NCBI GenBank assembly: GCA_001179505.1
Contig: CDMY01000554.1
Coordinates: 3,163 to 52,736, forward strand
Length of the DNA stretch: 49,574 nt
Direction: 5' to 3'
DNA from: Vitrella brassicaformis
Taxonomy: Eukaryota; Sar; Vitrellaceae
This document shows, in pieces, positions 23,701 through 34,361 of this stretch. A program made the position numbers and the translations under genes. Under the pieces are notes generated by a model. It was not told the origin of the DNA and searched no databases. It was given only the letters and a program-made list of their open reading frames with translations. Numbering within the stretch: the first letter of the stretch is position 1; the number at the start of each line of letters is the position of its first letter.

Positions 23701-24460
23701 TCACGCAGCCGCCAGTGCGTCGAGTCTCCTCTCCTCTTCCAGGTCCAGCCGCCTCTCATAGTTGCGCATCATGCGCTCTCGCCGAGTCGCCGACCTCACA
23801 GCTGGGTCAGCCGGCCGTCGCATCCGATATCGCCGCCGCTTGGTGGCGTTGGGGCGCTTGACGAAGGGGCTGCTCACATCATAAGGCGCCTGCACACACA
23901 CACACGCGCACACATACGACAACAATACAGCTGCAATGCAGTGCGCGTGTAGCAAGGTATGTCCACTGCCTTACCTGTGCTTTGGTGATGACGGTGTAGT
24001 TCATGCCGTAGAAGGGCTCGTCCAGCTTGCGGTAGGGCATGGCCCAGTTGACATACTTGTTCTGCAGGTTGCTGGCGTAGCTCTTGCCTCGCCATGGGTG
24101 CAGCCCCTTGCCCGACGTCCACCACTTGACCTCCGGCGGGCCGTTCTCCTTGATCCACTCGAGCTCCCTCTGCTCGCGCTTGATGGCCTGGTGCCAGTTG
24201 CGCAGCGCACTGTTGCGGAACTTCCACTTCATCTTCTTGGCCATCTCCAGCTGAGTGCGGCCTGATGCGCGACGAGGGGCAGATGGGCGACCGACATCAG
24301 GGGGGAAAGGGGGGGAGGTCAGGAAGCCGTCGAAGGCGCCGATGAGGGTGGAGAGGTCATCGGATGGGGAGGGGGGTGGGGGATCTGACGGGATGAGTGA
24401 GGGGAGGGCCAGGGGGAGGGCGGACACCAGCAACAGCACTGCTCCAAGCATGGATGCCAT
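23701..24460 (-). CDS. Small basic protein with signal peptide, function unknown
   Basis: Two exons, 24460-23975 and 23889-23701, give 224 residues with matching phase and a TGA at 23701-23703. The first 25 residues (MASMLGAVLLLVSALPLALP) form a signal peptide, followed by a Pro/Ser-rich segment with GAFDGFL. The rest is strongly basic and aromatic, with KWKFRNSALRNWHQAIKR, VKWWTSGKG and RRRYRMRRPADPAVRS, and ends in a charged helix. A signal peptide in front of a basic RNA-binding-like body would fit a plastid-targeted ribosomal or RNA-associated protein, but no family motif confirms this. It shares a 136-bp divergent spacer with ribosomal protein S3a. Confidence 0.75.
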
Positions 24461-24527
24461 CGCCGCTAGTGCGCCTTCGCCTTCTTCACTGCATTTCGCA
24501 GAAACAGCCGCCTTTTTCGCGCAGCTA

Positions 24528-24551
24528 AGCTCGCAAACCTTCGTGCGAGCT
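24528..24551. promoter_or_regulatory. AGCTCGC inverted pair in divergent S3a promoter
   Basis: AGCTCGC (24528-24534) and GCGAGCT (24545-24551) face each other across 10 bases. Read toward each gene, both are followed by similar bases (GCAAACCTTCG and GCACGAAGG). They lie 46-69 bp from the S3a start and 68-91 bp from the minus-strand start. One element per direction would suit a bidirectional promoter. Confidence 0.45.
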
Positions 24552-24596
24552 AAGGAGCGGAGGAAGATCTGCCAAGCTTCCGGGTGAGGGGTCACC

Positions 24597-26004
24597 ATGG
24601 CGGTCGGCAAGAACAAGCGGATCTCCAAGGGCAAAAAGGGAGGCAAGAAGAAAGTGTAAGCGGCACGCCAGGCACCAGATCAGCTGCGACGAGGGCGGCA
24701 CGACAGAAGGGTGCATGGGGGTGACGCCTGTGTGTGTCTTGTGTCATGTGTGTGCCAGCGGCGACCCCTTCGCCAAGAAGGAGTGGTATGAGCTCAAGGC
24801 GCCCTCCATGTTCACCGTCCGCAACTTTGGCCAGACGCTCGTCACCAAATCAGCAGGGACAAGTAAGACACACCCCAGCTGGCCACACACAGACGACACA
24901 CTGACTGGCACGAACCTCCTCTCACCTGTGTGTGTCGTCGTTGGTGGGTTCAGAGCTGGCGAGTGACGGTTTGCGTGGTCGCGTGTTTGAGATCTCCCTG
25001 GCTGACCTCAACGCCGACTCGGAGGATGTGGCCTTCCGCAAGATGAAGCTCTGCTGCGAGGAAATCCAGGGTGAGTGAGCATCACGACGGAACGACGTGA
25101 CACACAGGGAGAGGGCCATGTCGATACATCTTCTGCGTTGCTTTGATCGATCATTAATCAACGGTGCTTTTTCAGGCAAGAACTGCCTGACGGATTTCCA
25201 CGGCATGGATTTCACCCGCGACAAGATCTGCAGCCTGGTGCGCAAGTGGCACTCGCTCATCGAGGCCCACGTCGACGTCAAGACTACCGACGGATACCTC
25301 CTGCGCATGTTCTGCATCGGATTCACTAACAGGAGGTAGGGAACCAACACACACGCATACACATACCTACTGATGCGATGCGGGGGATCGGTGGCACACG
25401 TGTGTGTGTGTGTGTGTGTTGTTTGCAGGCCGAATCAGACCAAGTCGACGTGCTATGCGCGTTCTTCGCAGGTTCGGGAGATCCGGAGGAAGATGATCGA
25501 GATCATGACCAGTGAGGCCAGCAAAGTGCAGCTCAGGGACCTTGTCAGGAAATTGTACGTAAGGCAAGAAAGAGAGAAATACAACACCCGGGGGAGTGAA
25601 GCGCGTGCGTGGGTGCTCGTGTGTGTGGCCGTCTGTCTGTCTGTGAATGTGTATGCTTCCCCCCTGCAGCATCCCCGAGTCGATCGGCAAGGAGATCGAG
25701 AAGGCCTGCAAGTCCATCTTCCCCCTCCAGAACGTCTTCATCCGCAAAGTCAAGATCCTCAAGAAACCCAAACTCGACCGTAATACCTAACCCACACACC
25801 ACCAAAGAAACCAACACGCACATTCCATCCATCACCCATGGACCAAGCTCCCCCTCGTTGTGTGGTGGTGTGCGCAATCAATCATCAGTGCAAAGGTTGG
25901 CTGAGCTGCACGACACCACCAGTGGGGACAGCGGTTCGCGGATGGAGCGGCCTGAGGCAGAGGAGGCCAAGAACCTCCTCGAGGAGGGCGCTGACAAGGA
26001 GTGA
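24597..26004 (+). CDS. RPS3A: 40S ribosomal protein S3a (eS1)
   Basis: The protein starts [20 protein letters not shown], the hallmark of eukaryotic S3a/eS1, a small-subunit protein at the mRNA exit platform. Exons: 24597-24655, 24759-24862, 24954-25070, 25176-25335, 25429-25554, 25670-25779 and 25889-26004. Conserved blocks include [84 protein letters not shown] and [20 protein letters not shown]. About 255 residues with a short acidic tail ([14 protein letters not shown]), the usual length for the family. Seven exons in 1.4 kb is intron-rich for this protein. Its promoter is shared with a divergent minus-strand gene. A stable hairpin follows the stop codon at 26055-26088. Confidence 0.97.
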
Positions 26005-26054
26005 TGACAGACGGCTCTGTCGGCGGCCGTCCATCAGATGCAGGCCTTATACGC

Positions 26055-26088
26055 CACGCAGCGTCACTCTTTCATGTGATGCTGCGTG
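26055..26088 (+). other. 13-bp hairpin in the S3a 3' region
   Basis: CACGCAGCGTCAC (26055-26067), loop TCTTTCAT, then GTGATGCTGCGTG (26076-26088): 13 pairs with a single G-U. It begins 51 bp after the stop codon, so it is probably in the 3' UTR. Possible roles are 3'-end formation or mRNA stability. It is not the histone-type stem-loop sequence. Confidence 0.6.
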
Positions 26089-26545
26089 ACGTGTTGGACC
26101 TGTAGTGGATGGATCGGTTGCTGGCTGGGCGACAGCAGAGCAGGATGCTGTGTTCATGCATTGTCCATGTGCTGCATTGCATGCTGTGTGTGCTCGGTGG
26201 CCGTGAGGGACGCGACTGACTGAGCATCGTTTTCAATGAGCCATGTGATGTGAGTATATTTCATTCATTAGAGTCCATCCATCCCTCCCTCCCTCCATCC
26301 GTCCATTCATCAACGGGGCACACGCCCTTCCCTCATATGCTGGCCGCGCTGTTGAGGCTGATCGTGACATCGAGTGACATCGAAGTGCTCGAAATAGTCT
26401 GTCTCATCTATCTCACGTCAGCGCTCGCAGCACAGAGACATCCGTCGAGCTTTCCACACACGTACACATCAAGTCCTCTCTCGACGCCCCAGCAGCCATC
26501 CGTCTCACAGGTCAAGAACTTCCACGCGGTGGAACGCAACGTGAC

Positions 26546-26591
26546 CTGAGATGGTGCAGTCACCATCGAGATGGTGCAGTCACCATCTCAG
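26546..26591. repeat. Two tandem copies of a 20-bp palindromic unit
   Basis: The unit GAGATGGTGCAGTCACCATC occurs twice in a row (26548-26567 and 26568-26587). Each copy is itself an inverted repeat (GATGGTG-CAGT-CACCATC). Flanking CTGAG and CTCAG extend the symmetry, so the whole 46 bases can also fold as one nearly perfect long hairpin. Confidence 0.85.
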
Positions 26592-26745
26592 CTTCAGGTT
26601 GCGTGCCACAGACTCAAGTCCCTGATTCCTTTGAGACCAGCAAGGGAAAGGAACGTCAATCAATCACTCAACCCCATCCATACCATGCCACGCCACTCGG
26701 ACCGAGGCTCAGCTCACAATACAAATGCAATCCCATCCCAATCCG

Positions 26746-29177
26746 TCACTCATCCCGTGGGTGTGGGGTAGAAGCTCGCTGGGGGCCCTCCACCACCCGG
26801 TGGTGCAGCGGCAGGTGCTGCGGGGGGGGTGGTGGCTGTGGTGACGGCTGTCGCGTGTCGCCGCCCTGCTGGCTGCCTGACGGAGGGGACGGGGACGGCA
26901 CCGACGGATTCACAGCTGGAGCAGCTGGGGCAGGGGGTGGGTTCAGGCTGCCACCGCCACCACCTCCACCACGAGGAGGCGACTTGGGACGCAGCGCATC
27001 GATCTCTGAACACACACAAGACATACATACCCAAATGAATGACCAGATGGCCACTTATGGATTGTGTGTGTGTGTGTGTGAAGGTTGTGGCTCACCGGGA
27101 GTTGATCCGAGGTATCTGCCACCCCTGGCGTCCTGCACGTCCGGGTACACGGCGTCGCCCTCGAAGAAGGTCCGGTATGTGTCGGGGTCGAAGTTGCTCG
27201 TGTGGGTGATGGCATTGCCGATCGTCACCCATCCCATGCGGATGTTCCGGTCGGTGCCGAACAACTCCAATCGCCGACGACCTGATTGATACACAACCGA
27301 ACACAGAGAGACAGACGAGGGGTGCACGTGTTGGTGTCAGGGGCATGGTGTGTGTGTGTGTGTCTCTGACTGACTGACCGAGGCAGAAGTGTTCGATGAT
27401 GTCGTAGAGCTCTTTGGGTTTGGCGGTGCTGCCGAGCTCCTCGGGCTCCTCGTCGACCAGTATGTCGGTGTCAACGTTGGCGTGGATGAAGTGCCCGTCG
27501 GTGCTGCGCTTCACCGTTCCCTTGATGCCCATCAAGCAGTGCTCCTTCGTACGCTGTGACACACACACACACACACACGACATAGACAGAGGAAGAGAGA
27601 AGGCGGAGCATGGTTGGTTGTCCCATTACCTGGAGGATAGAGTGTTCGCTGTGCAGTCCTCCCGCATGTGTGTAGGTCTCGCCGGTTTCGAGCTCCTTCT
27701 GCTTGCGCCGCTTGCTCTCCCTCTTGTTGGTCTTGAGCCACCCGATGTCCTCACACCGACGGAAACCCCAGTGACGGAGCAGCTCACGAGCCTATCATGG
27801 ATGGATACGGGCTTGCGGTGTGGCCGTGTGTCTGACTGATGTCCCTCCCTCCCTCCCTCCCTCCCTGACTCGCCTACGTCTTCGAGGTGGTTGTTGGCGG
27901 CCCATATCCAGCAGAATGAGGGGTTCTCGGCCACCAAGTCGACTCGCAGGTTGAGCAGCTCCGCCTGTGTCCACGGCGTGAGGTCCTCTGACGGAACCAG
28001 GCTGACCGGCACGCGGTCAGAGTATTCCTGCCAGGGGGGGTCGACCAATATCACGTCGAAACGACTCCCCTAGCAACCAACGCAGGGAGGGGGAAAGATG
28101 GGCGTGCGTTGAGGGAAGTCATGCACTCGGTGTGTGTTTGTTGTCTGTGTGCTTACGAGTGCGGTGAGGTCAAATGTTTTGAGGTCTGCGGTGATGGAGC
28201 AGTAGGGCGTGGCGCGCTTCTGGCAGACGTCATCCTTGAGGGCCAGCAGCCTCTCCAGCTTGGGATAGTCGGCGAAGCGGTCCTTGGCCTCCCCGTCACG
28301 AATGAAGTTCTGCGGACGCTCACCTGCACACATCACATACCACATACCCCACCCACACTTGGTCATGTCCGTTGTGTGTTGTGGCCATCGGCAGGTTGCA
28401 TTCGCAGGTACCTGTATCCAGGAAGTGCTGGTTGTAGTCGTTCTTGATCTCAATCTTCTCCCCGCCAAATGGCCGCTTCATCGGCCCTCGCGGCGGAAAT
28501 GGCGGGCCGCGCGGACCCATCCACTCGCCCTCGCCGCCAACGGGTGGCCCAAACGGCCCAGGAGGGGGAGGCCCGCCGAACGGCCCATCGTACGGGCCGG
28601 GTGGCGGGCCGTATGGCGGAAAGGGACCCTCATGGTTGCCTCGCCAGCTGGGAGGACGCGGGTAGATGGATGGGCTTGGACCTGGCCCTGGTGGTGGCGG
28701 GGGAGGCGGACCCGGTGGGGGAGGGGGCTGGTTCAGCGGAGGCCTGAACCTCCCTCCCCTGTGGAAAGGCCTGCCTCGGCGGCTGTCGAACATGCGTGGC
28801 CGGTGCGGCTGCATGTCCATCATCGGCTGGCCGCCTGGCGCTTGGTCGTGGTATGGGTGAGGTGGGAGAGGGTAGCCCTCGGGAGGAGGGGAGGGCGGCG
28901 GACGGAACGGATGGGAATGGGACGGACCGTTGCTCCACCGCATCGAAGACGGGTCGGGAGGTGGCCTCTCGTGCATCATCTGAGGCTCGCTTGGCGGACC
29001 TGTGAGACGACAAACAGTCACAGGAAGGCTGAATGCACCGTGATCTGATTGATGGTCTGTTGTCCTTCTGACGTCGATCTCACCATCGGCTGGAGGAGGT
29101 CCTCTCCATCCTCCATGCGGCGCATCGTAGGGCTGTGGCCTGCCGTCGAACGGCACGTTCCCCTCATATGGCTGCAT
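26746..29177 (-). CDS. METTL14: METTL14-type subunit of the m6A mRNA methyltransferase
   Basis: The MT-A70 family protein that pairs with METTL3 to place N6-methyladenosine on mRNA in the nucleus. The diagnostic blocks are in order: [117 protein letters not shown] and [18 protein letters not shown]. The N-terminal 200 residues are Pro/Gly-rich and probably disordered. The usual METTL14 catalytic-like motif in animals is EPPL; here it is DPPW. The C-terminus is RGG/Pro-rich, as in METTL14. Stop at 26746-26748. The first ATG of the long exon is at 29177, but CAG directly after it could be a splice acceptor, so an upstream first exon (for example near 29335-29245) is possible. Confidence 0.9.
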
Positions 29178-29776
29178 CAATCAGCCGAGAAGATGACAGT
29201 CAGTCACCGGAGCAGGAAGAAGCAAACAGCAGCCTGAAGTCAGACAAACGATAGATGCATCATCAGCTGCTTGACGTCCTTGCTCTGCTGCTCTCGCTGG
29301 CGCCGTTGTCTCAGCAAAATCCTCACAGCTCGCATGCGAGCCGCTAGGGTCCTCCCTGAAACCGCTGCTGCGACTGTGAATTGCAGAGCCTTTGAGGCAC
29401 CGTTTCAGCTCGTGAATCACCGCAGTAACTCATCGTGATGCAGCAGCAAGTGAGCCAAACAGGCATAATTGAAGTGAGTTCTGCACGCTGCTATGTCTGT
29501 TGCTTCCCTCCGATCAGGCCGTTCAGAGTCCGCCACTGCAGCTGCAGCAGCGGCTCACCCATCTCGTCCAGATCCACACGCATGTAACCAACACGGAGAT
29601 CTACCACTGAGCTTGTTCACACAAGCACGATCGCGCGAAATCTCAGAGAGGCATGTTTGATTGTACCTGCGTGAACAGGCCTCACATGCGCCTGACTGCG
29701 GGCATACTGTACGCACGTTGATGGGTGTCGTGTGTGGTCTTCATTCAGATCACCGAGCAGCTGGCCTGTATGCGAA
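29178..29776. other. Divergent spacer between METTL14-type gene and F-box-like gene
   Basis: About 600 bp. It contains the GCTCGC palindrome at 29327-29342. A short open stretch near 29335-29245 on the minus strand (Arg/Gln-rich, RILLRQRRQREQQSKD) might be a first METTL14 exon. Nothing else was recognised. Confidence 0.45.
29327..29342 (-). promoter_or_regulatory. AGCTCGC palindrome upstream of METTL14-type gene
   Basis: GCTCGCATGCGAGC (29328-29341) is a perfect 14-bp palindrome containing the AGCTCGC core, about 150 bp before the start at 29177. The centre also contains TGCATGC-like bases, a word known in apicomplexan promoters. Confidence 0.4.
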
Positions 29777-31904
29777 AATGGCCCCCGCCACCATTGCAAA
29801 ACAGGTGCGCTCACGCTCACACGAACCGCGAACTGCCAGACTATGTCCCGGAACTCGTGTGACACGTGTTGCGTGTGTAGACGTGCTCACCTGTGGCCCT
29901 ATCCCTGCAGCATGAGCTCGCCTTCGCCGTGGCGGTAGCGGCCAATGCCCTCGGACAAGCGAGTATGGCCCTGTCGACAGCCACAGACGTCACCAGCAAA
30001 CTCGATGACCGAGTAAGCACATCAGATGACATACTCACTTGAAATTTCTTCCATGGGTGGTGTTTTTGTGTCTGTGTGCCGTATGGCTATCAGCGTCGCA
30101 AGAAGGAGGGCGCCACGTTCTGCCTAGTGTATGAGAGCGGCAAGCGGCCCGTTCGTGAGGGACCGGCTGCCTCACCAACCGGCCATGACCTGTTGTCGAG
30201 AATCTTCGGGCACCTGCAGCCCTGGGAGCTCAGCCACATCCGAACAGGTATCGGCAAGAAGACCTTCCTGCAGGCGGCGAAGCGATACAGACACATCGTC
30301 ATCGACAACTCAGTCGAGTCTGTCTGCGACATGTGGGACCGGATGCCGCTGTCGGTGGCCTTCGAGTGGGGCACGCGCATGCCGCTTGTCAAGACCATTG
30401 TCGTGCGCCATCCGCCACTCAGCAAGAAGTGGTCCACGTCCGTGTTGGCCGAGATGGTCGACGGTCACACCAAGGCACGGAGTGAGCTGCACGAAGCCAG
30501 GCGGGCCGAGGCGGAGAGAGAGCGCAGACAGCCACCCAAGGAGGAGGGGACGCTGGAGTCCATCAGCTTCGTCCAAGCGCCACATAACGGCAGCTGTCTC
30601 CCGCAGGATTCGCGCTCTCGGCGCAGCACACCCCCGCCCGCTCCCCCTCGCCCCCTATTCTCCATGCCCTCAGGTCCCTCAGCGGCCTCCACAAGGATTT
30701 TTGCAACGTGATCGACAGCCACAGGTGGCGGATGCCATCGCTGCGGCACGTGCAGGGCCATCTCGTGGGTGAGACCTTCACATGCGAGTTTCTCAAGACG
30801 TCGCGGTGTCTGGAGAGCCTGGACGTGGGGCAAGAGCACGCTGGAGCCATCGCACGTGTGCTGCAGGTGTGCAGATGCCTTTGCACTTGATACCTTGACA
30901 ATCACTTGCTGATGCATATTTTCAGGGTTGTCAGCTCTCGAGATTGACGAGCATCGGCACCATATCGGTGCATGGAGCGAGCCACTTGGATCAACTGCGG
31001 GTGCAAATGCTTAAAGGCAGACTTGACAGCGACAAATTCGTCGGTAAATGGGTCTTTTCTTTGTGTTGTTTCAGGTTACCCTCTCCTCTGGTGGTTGCAC
31101 CTCCCTCCAGTCGGTCACCTTCCTCATTGCTTCCATCGACGAGGACACAGTCGCCTCCCTCAACGCGATGGAAGCAATGAGGACATCGGGGGTCGCGACA
31201 TGCACGGCAGCCATCAACGTGCGGTTCCGGCCCCGGAAGCGCGAACAGGATATGGACCCCTTCTCCCTGTCGATTCTCCACAACTGCCCCGCCATCTCAC
31301 TGTCGTCCCCGTTTGTCCGAGACAAGCTCTGCAAGCTCGCCAAGAGTGCCACTTCGATCGTGTGGCACCCTGATGAGGCCTACCTGACCAACCCTCACGA
31401 AATCGGCGACCACGCCAAGCAGCTGGCCGCCATGCTGCGATTCCCCAAAGCGAGGGCCCTCGATATTGGTCATTTGGGGGAAGTCGCGGCCTTCCAGCTG
31501 CCGGCTGCTTCCTCTCATGCGTGGTCGCCACTTGCCCATCTCTCGGTCAGGGCACTCCCCAAGACGTTGGCCGAGCTGCATCCCACAGGACGGTTCGGGT
31601 TCGAGGCCGTGCGGCTGCTGGCGGCGGCAGGCAAGATCAAGAACGTCAAAAACATCCATGCCGGTCATGGGCCACGTATGCCGGCGGGTGAGATTCCGCG
31701 GCTGCTGGCTGCGATGAAAAAGAAGAGAGTGATCGACAAGGTGGATGTCAAGGTCACCGCGGAGGGAACGGGGATAATGTGGGGCGATGAGGCTATCGCT
31801 GAGACTCTCCCATGTATACGACACCTAGCCGTCGACCTGACGGGTGGGAGCGCAGACACAAGAAAGAGCACACAGGACAATGGGTGGGCAATGCGTTACT
31901 TTCC

Positions 31905-31940
<36 letters not shown>

Positions 31941-32303
31941 GCCGGATGATGCGGCAGCCGCCCCGTTTGTGTATGCGAGCGTCACATCGTGCGTCAAGAT
32001 CCGTGGCCTGCGACAAGTCGCAATGCGGGTTTACCATGTCACTCAGCCACGGACTGTCGACAAGCAGATCGTTTCGCTGCGTCATTTCCACCCGATTGAC
32101 GGCTGGTCAGTGTCATCGGACCGTCTGTGGGGCGATGGAGTGGAGGTGGAGGCCTTCAAGCGGCCAGTCAGTGAGGTGAGCGATCGTTCGTAATATGTCG
32201 TGCATTGCGTTATCTGTGGTGGATGATGTTTCTGTGTGTGCCGTGCGTTGTATGCATACAGGTCTTTCAAGACGAAGGCGATGCAGACCTGTGTATGTCA
32301 TGA
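29777..32303 (+). CDS. F-box-like protein with a long leucine-rich C-terminal region
   Basis: Short first exons (MAPATIAKQ; HELAFAVAVAANALGQASM) lead to a main exon from about 30095. There HDLLSRIFGHLQPWELSHI and the following helix fit the F-box pattern (LL--IF--L-P-EL), the motif that links substrates to SCF ubiquitin ligases. Downstream are charged linkers and repeated Leu/Ala-rich alpha/beta segments (SLQSVTFLIASIDEDTV, ARALDIGHLGEVAAFQL, LAHLSVRALPKTLAELH, IRHLAVDLT) that could form an irregular LRR-type solenoid. Introns include one with a TG repeat (about 31856-31936). The last exon ends VFQDEGDADLCMS, with TGA at 32301-32303. The F-box call is from pattern only. The general design resembles large F-box/LRR-like families in alveolates. 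Confidence 0.6.
31908..31937. repeat. TG dinucleotide repeat at a 3' splice site
   Basis: (TG)n directly before the TGTGCAG acceptor in the F-box-like gene. Similar TG runs precede acceptors at about 39419-39448 and 43119-43142. Confidence 0.75.
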
Positions 32304-32701
32304 TGGAGATTACACCCATCCTGGCACTGGTGGGTGGGGATACGCAACCGGTGTGTGAGTGTGAGTGTGAGTGTGTGTGCGGTGGCTGACACACGTTTCA
32401 ATTTGAGACCGAGTGAGTGGTGCATCGCATCAATGTTTGATGCACTACATGCGAATGGTCGCCCGCCAGTCAAGGCTTTGTTTGATCGGTTCTCACGTCT
32501 CTGGACGTCAGAATTCATCGCTCACACGCACACACACCATCAAACAGTCAAGGTGTAATCAGGTCATACACACAGTCATCCACCCGATTTGTCGGATCCG
32601 GAAACCGTCACCACAACAAATTCGAACGGCCTAGCTCTCCAATCACTGTCCGTCACAGCACCGAGAGAAGATACGTCCATCACAGGCCGACCATACGTCA
32701 T
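32304..32701. other. Spacer between converging genes
   Basis: About 400 bp between 3' ends, with a GTGTGA run near 32350-32380. No gene was seen. Confidence 0.5.
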
Positions 32702-33841
32702 TCAGCCACAGGACTCGGACAGCACCAGCTGGCGGATGCGGCGATCGCGCTCGTTGTGTGTGCGGAGGCGCGAGATGTCTGCTCCGGCCTTCAGCAGAAT
32801 GCGGATGCTGGTCTTGAGATTCGGGATGGTCTCGGTGCGGAGGACCTCCCTGTGGTGCTCATCCCCGTCGCCCCTGTGCAGCGCCTTAAGGCATATGTCC
32901 AGCTCTGCGGCTGCACGCTCGAGGGGTGTGTCGGTGGTCATGCCGTAGTTTCGGATGTCGTCGTTGCTGCCAACGGCGTCCATGAACTCGGTGCCGATGT
33001 TACAGCAGAGGTAGTCGACGCCATGGTGGAAGCCTGAGTGTGCAGCCATGTGTAGCGGGGTGGATCCCTCATGGTTTCCCGCCGTCAGGTTGGCTCCGTT
33101 GGCCCGAAGCAGGTCCAAGTAGGTGTCGATGAAGTCCTTGGAGAGGGAGGGAGGGGCGAGCGATGCCTCATGCACCAGATTGCACTCGATCTCGTCCGCT
33201 TCGGTGGCCAGACTGCGGTCGCGCTCGACGAGTCGCCGGTAGAAGTACAGCAGCAGCTGCTCGTATTCGGCGCTCGGGCGAGCATGTTGGTTGTCTCGTG
33301 GCAGCACCATGGCCATCACGCCGCGCAGCTGCACGCCCCGGTCCAGGAGGAGGTCGAATGCCGCCCGGTTGCCGCCAGAGATGGCCACCCGGATGGGCCT
33401 GGTCTCCTTGAGGATCACCTCGCTCATGTCGGCTCCGGCGTCGATGAGAGCATTCATGATCTGCGCCTCCACCTCGCGCGAAGGCCACCTGGGCAGGGCG
33501 ACCGGATGATGCCAGTCGATGTGGCTGTCACGCGCCCAGATGGACGGCATACTGTCGTCGGTGAGGTTGTCAATGGCGAGGCTGAGCAAAGGGTAGAGCC
33601 ACGGGTGGTTCCCTGTGCTTCGAAGCACCTCCAGCCCCGGCATAGCATTGGCTTTTGCCCCCCGCCGGATGAGCTCGGTGACTTGTTGCGCTTGCCGGAT
33701 GGTCCGATAGATAATGCCCTGAGCCAGCTCCTTGGTGGCCTCGTCATTGATGCGCTGGAGGTCGAAGCGGATCCTGATGCCGCCAGGGCCCACCCAGCCG
33801 CGGGGCTCACCAGCCTGCGCAGAACTGGACGGCTCACTCAT
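32702..33841 (-). CDS. Ankyrin-repeat protein, single exon
   Basis: An uninterrupted 379-residue frame starts at the ATG 33841 and ends at TGA 32702-32704. The clearest ankyrin repeat reads HEGSTPLHMAAHSGFHHGVDYL. Weaker repeats include ELIRRGAKANAMPGLEVL, ALIDAGADMSEVI, AISGGNRAAFDLLLDRGVQL and IRILLKAGADISRL. Ankyrin arrays bind other proteins; no partner domain or membrane segment is visible. It has no introns in a region where nearly every other gene has many, which may mean origin by retroposition. A degraded stretch at about 15265-15330 resembles its C-terminus. Confidence 0.8.
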   Translation of the reverse strand: MSEPSSSAQAGEPRGWVGPGGIRIRFDLQRINDEATKELAQGIIYRTIRQAQQVTELIRRGAKANAMPGLEVLRSTGNHPWLYPLLSLAIDNLTDDSMPSIWARDSHIDWHHPVALPRWPSREVEAQIMNALIDAGADMSEVILKETRPIRVAISGGNRAAFDLLLDRGVQLRGVMAMVLPRDNQHARPSAEYEQLLLYFYRRLVERDRSLATEADEIECNLVHEASLAPPSLSKDFIDTYLDLLRANGANLTAGNHEGSTPLHMAAHSGFHHGVDYLCCNIGTEFMDAVGSNDDIRNYGMTTDTPLERAAAELDICLKALHRGDGDEHHREVLRTETIPNLKTSIRILLKAGADISRLRTHNERDRRIRQLVLSESCG

Positions 33842-34361
33842 TGCCTATACCCCTGCATCAATCAATACACACGGCAACAGAGCCAGGAGGCAATCATCTC
33901 CTCCCCATCTGTGCAGTCTAGCCCTCTTGCCTCCATACCTGAAGCGCTTGGATGGCCATAACTCCCTGCAGCCCAACTGCGCAGACACGCGGCTGTGCAG
34001 AAACTGACGGCCCGCTTGCCGCTGAGCAAGCCCTGCATCGCACCAACACAAGCACCAACAGCAGCAAACGCGAAAGCCCCTGCCGACGTCTCGAGTCTTG
34101 CCCCTCTTCACGCGTTTTTGTCACCTGGTTTCTCCTTCGATGCACTGGCCTCAGTGATGGCAGTGAAGGAGAAGGAGGATGTTTTTTTTTTTCGGGAGGA
34201 TGTTCTTTTCCTTTGCCCCCTTTCCCTTCCTTTTCCCAGCTCGCGTTTCTGCGAGCTTTTGTGTTTTGAAGACCTCTTTCGCTTCAACGTGGGAGCGTCG
34301 AGTTGAAGCTATGTGGAGCTGAAACCTATCGCTGTTCAATCACGTTTCTTATGCCGGCAGG
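33842..34361. other. Divergent spacer between ankyrin gene and TM-ORP gene
   Basis: About 520 bp holding a T-run (34182-34191), a pyrimidine-rich tract (about 34200-34237) and the AGCTCGC inverted pair at 34238-34257. No gene was seen. Confidence 0.55.
34238..34257. promoter_or_regulatory. AGCTCGC inverted pair upstream of TM-ORP gene
   Basis: AGCTCGC-gtttct-GCGAGCT is a perfect 7-bp inverted repeat about 105-124 bp before the start at 34362, directly after a pyrimidine-rich tract. Same arrangement as at 24528-24551. Confidence 0.45.

Larger units (their letters stand above)
26005..26745. other. Spacer between converging genes
   Basis: About 740 bp 3' of both S3a and the METTL14-type gene. 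It holds the S3a 3' hairpin, a CCAT/CCCT run at about 26275-26305 and a tandem palindromic repeat at 26546-26591. No gene was seen. Confidence 0.6.

Noticed and set aside
26364-26386. Direct repeat GTGACATCGA x2
   Set aside because: Only two short copies in a spacer with no further structure; likely chance or slippage.
29245-29335. Start of the METTL14-type gene at 29335
   Set aside because: The ATG lies inside a perfect AGCTCGC-type palindrome that looks like a promoter element, and the splice join is not convincing. Kept only as an alternative.
34182-34191. T-run as a bacterial-type terminator
   Set aside because: There is no GC-rich stem before it, and the genome is eukaryotic.
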